Source of the DNA: Gallionellaceae bacterium
Lineage (GTDB): Bacteria; Pseudomonadota; Gammaproteobacteria; Burkholderiales; Gallionellaceae
DNA length: 43,276 bases
NCBI GenBank assembly: GCA_003445795.1
Contig: DMCN01000040.1
Span: 7,433-50,708, forward strand
Reading direction: 5' to 3'
Of the stretch, positions 42,401 through 43,276 are shown piece after piece. The notes beneath the pieces are model-generated. The model searched no databases. It saw nothing but the letters and a program-made list of their open reading frames with translations, and was not told where the DNA came from. Position 1 is the first letter of the stretch. Each line of letters starts with the position of its first letter. The position numbers were made by a program, and so were the translations under genes.

Positions 42401-43276
42401 ATGGCAGTTTCCTCGGCAACTTCGGGCTCCAGCATCGACGTCGATGCCATCGTCAAGGGACTGATGTCCGTTGAGCGCATTCCCATCGACAGGCTGGATG
42501 CAAAAAAGACCAGCTTCGAGGCGAAGCTCAGCGCACTGAGCCTGCTCAAGAGCAAGATGTCCACGCTCCAGACCTCCGCACAGGCGCTGGGGAGTTCAAG
42601 TTCGAGCAGCCTGTCCGCCTACAAGGCGACTTCTTCCGATACCAGCGTAGTCACCGCCACCGCCGCCAGCACCGCAGTCGCCGGCACCTATTCCCTGGCG
42701 GTAACCGCACTGGCGCAGTCGCAGAAACTGGTCGCCGCAGGGCAAGTCAGCAGCACCGCCGCCATCGGCGACGGCACTTCGACCGTGGTTACCTTTGATT
42801 TCGGCACCATCAGCGGCGGCACACTGACCAACGGCATCTACACCGGCGCCTCCTTCGCTTCCGGCGGCACCACCGCCAATATCACCATCGACAGCACCAA
42901 CAACACGCTGGAAGGCATCCGCGACGCAATCAACACCGCCAACATGGGCGTCTCCGCCACCATCGTCAACGATGGCAGCGGCACCCCCTACCGTCTGGCG
43001 CTGTCTTCAAACAACAGCGGTGTGAGCAACAGCATCAAGATCAGTACCGACGGCGCGAACGCCGCGATCAGCGGCCTGATTGCGCATGACCCGGCCGGCA
43101 CCCAGAATCTGGCACAGACAGTGACCGCGCAGAACGCCACTTTCAGCGTCAATGGCATCGCCGTCAGCAAGACCAGCAACACCGTGTCCGACGTCATTGA
43201 CGGCGTCACCCTGACGCTGAGCAAGTCGCCGGCGACCGCCACGCTGACCGTGGAGCGCGACACCACCGCCGTCACC
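42401..43276 (+). CDS. fliD: Flagellar hook-associated protein 2 (filament cap), N-terminal part
   Basis: The filament cap protein FliD, running off the window end; 292 codons are present and no stop is reached. The N-terminal D0 domain (about 1-90: SSGSSIDVDAIVKGLMSVERIPIDRLDAK shape, seen as IDVDAIVKGLM and PIDRL) and part of the FliD_N and beta-rich middle region (YSLAVTALAQSQKL; GVSATIVNDGSGTPYRLALSSNNSG) are visible. GGGAGA precedes the ATG. A 60% GC, Ser/Thr/Ala-rich middle is normal for FliD. Confidence 0.95.
   Translation, partial: MAVSSATSGSSIDVDAIVKGLMSVERIPIDRLDAKKTSFEAKLSALSLLKSKMSTLQTSAQALGSSSSSSLSAYKATSSDTSVVTATAASTAVAGTYSLAVTALAQSQKLVAAGQVSSTAAIGDGTSTVVTFDFGTISGGTLTNGIYTGASFASGGTTANITIDSTNNTLEGIRDAINTANMGVSATIVNDGSGTPYRLALSSNNSGVSNSIKISTDGANAAISGLIAHDPAGTQNLAQTVTAQNATFSVNGIAVSKTSNTVSDVIDGVTLTLSKSPATATLTVERDTTAVT

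Overview
The window looks like a chromosomal segment of a GC-rich betaproteobacterium. The his-tat cluster, petABC followed by sspA-sspB, nrdR-ribD-ribE, ribBA-ribH-nusB-thiL-pgpA and an MSHA/type IV pilus-like cluster fit the Nitrosomonadales, possibly Gallionellaceae; this placement is an inference from gene content and order. Coding density is very high, with many ATGA-type stop/start overlaps. No rRNA, tRNA, CRISPR array, transposase or prophage was seen.

Layout. 1-6701 (+) is a pilus/type II secretion-like cluster: extension ATPase (cut by the window start), platform protein, two inner-membrane assembly proteins, an MshK-like periplasmic protein and two tandem paralogous pilin-like proteins. 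6698-10307 (-) holds cysS and glnS, separated by a compact 535-bp repeat element that carries a GIY-YIG nuclease gene. 10469-13969 (+) encodes a TPR/NTF2-like exported protein, an L,D-transpeptidase with the same C-terminal domain, a cyclophilin and lpxH. 13979-18104 (-) is ribBA-ribH-nusB-thiL-pgpA plus a secreted nuclease. 18201-19398 (+) holds a methyltransferase-like membrane protein and a small beta-barrel protein, which interrupt the riboflavin genes; 19444-22864 (-) is glyA-nrdR-ribD-ribE. 23042-23911 (+) is rpoH behind a CIRCE-like operator. 23960-27675 (-) is the cytochrome bc1 operon petABC and then sspA-sspB. 28060-30756 holds an MgtC family protein, a Nif3 family protein and a DegS-like protease. 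30775-37066 (-) is hisC-hisB-hisH-hisA-hisF-hisI-hisE-HIT-tatA-tatB-tatC. 37170-43276 (+) is a signalling and motility block: histidine kinase with a degenerate receiver, NarL-type regulator, diguanylate cyclase, very short flagellin behind a sigma-28 promoter, FlaG, and FliD (cut by the window end).

How it fits together. Most genes are housekeeping: aminoacyl-tRNA synthesis, riboflavin and histidine synthesis, respiration, protein export and quality control, lipid A synthesis. The Tat genes and petA are linked functionally, since the Rieske protein has a twin-arginine leader. The last block couples two-component and c-di-GMP signalling to flagellar genes.

The most unusual structure is at 8093-8627. 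Two homologous 116-bp repeats in opposite orientation, each bounded by 29-bp palindromic arms and each with an internal hairpin conserved through a compensatory base change, enclose a 96-residue GIY-YIG protein with almost no spare bases. It may be a minimal self-contained mobile or repeat-maintenance unit.
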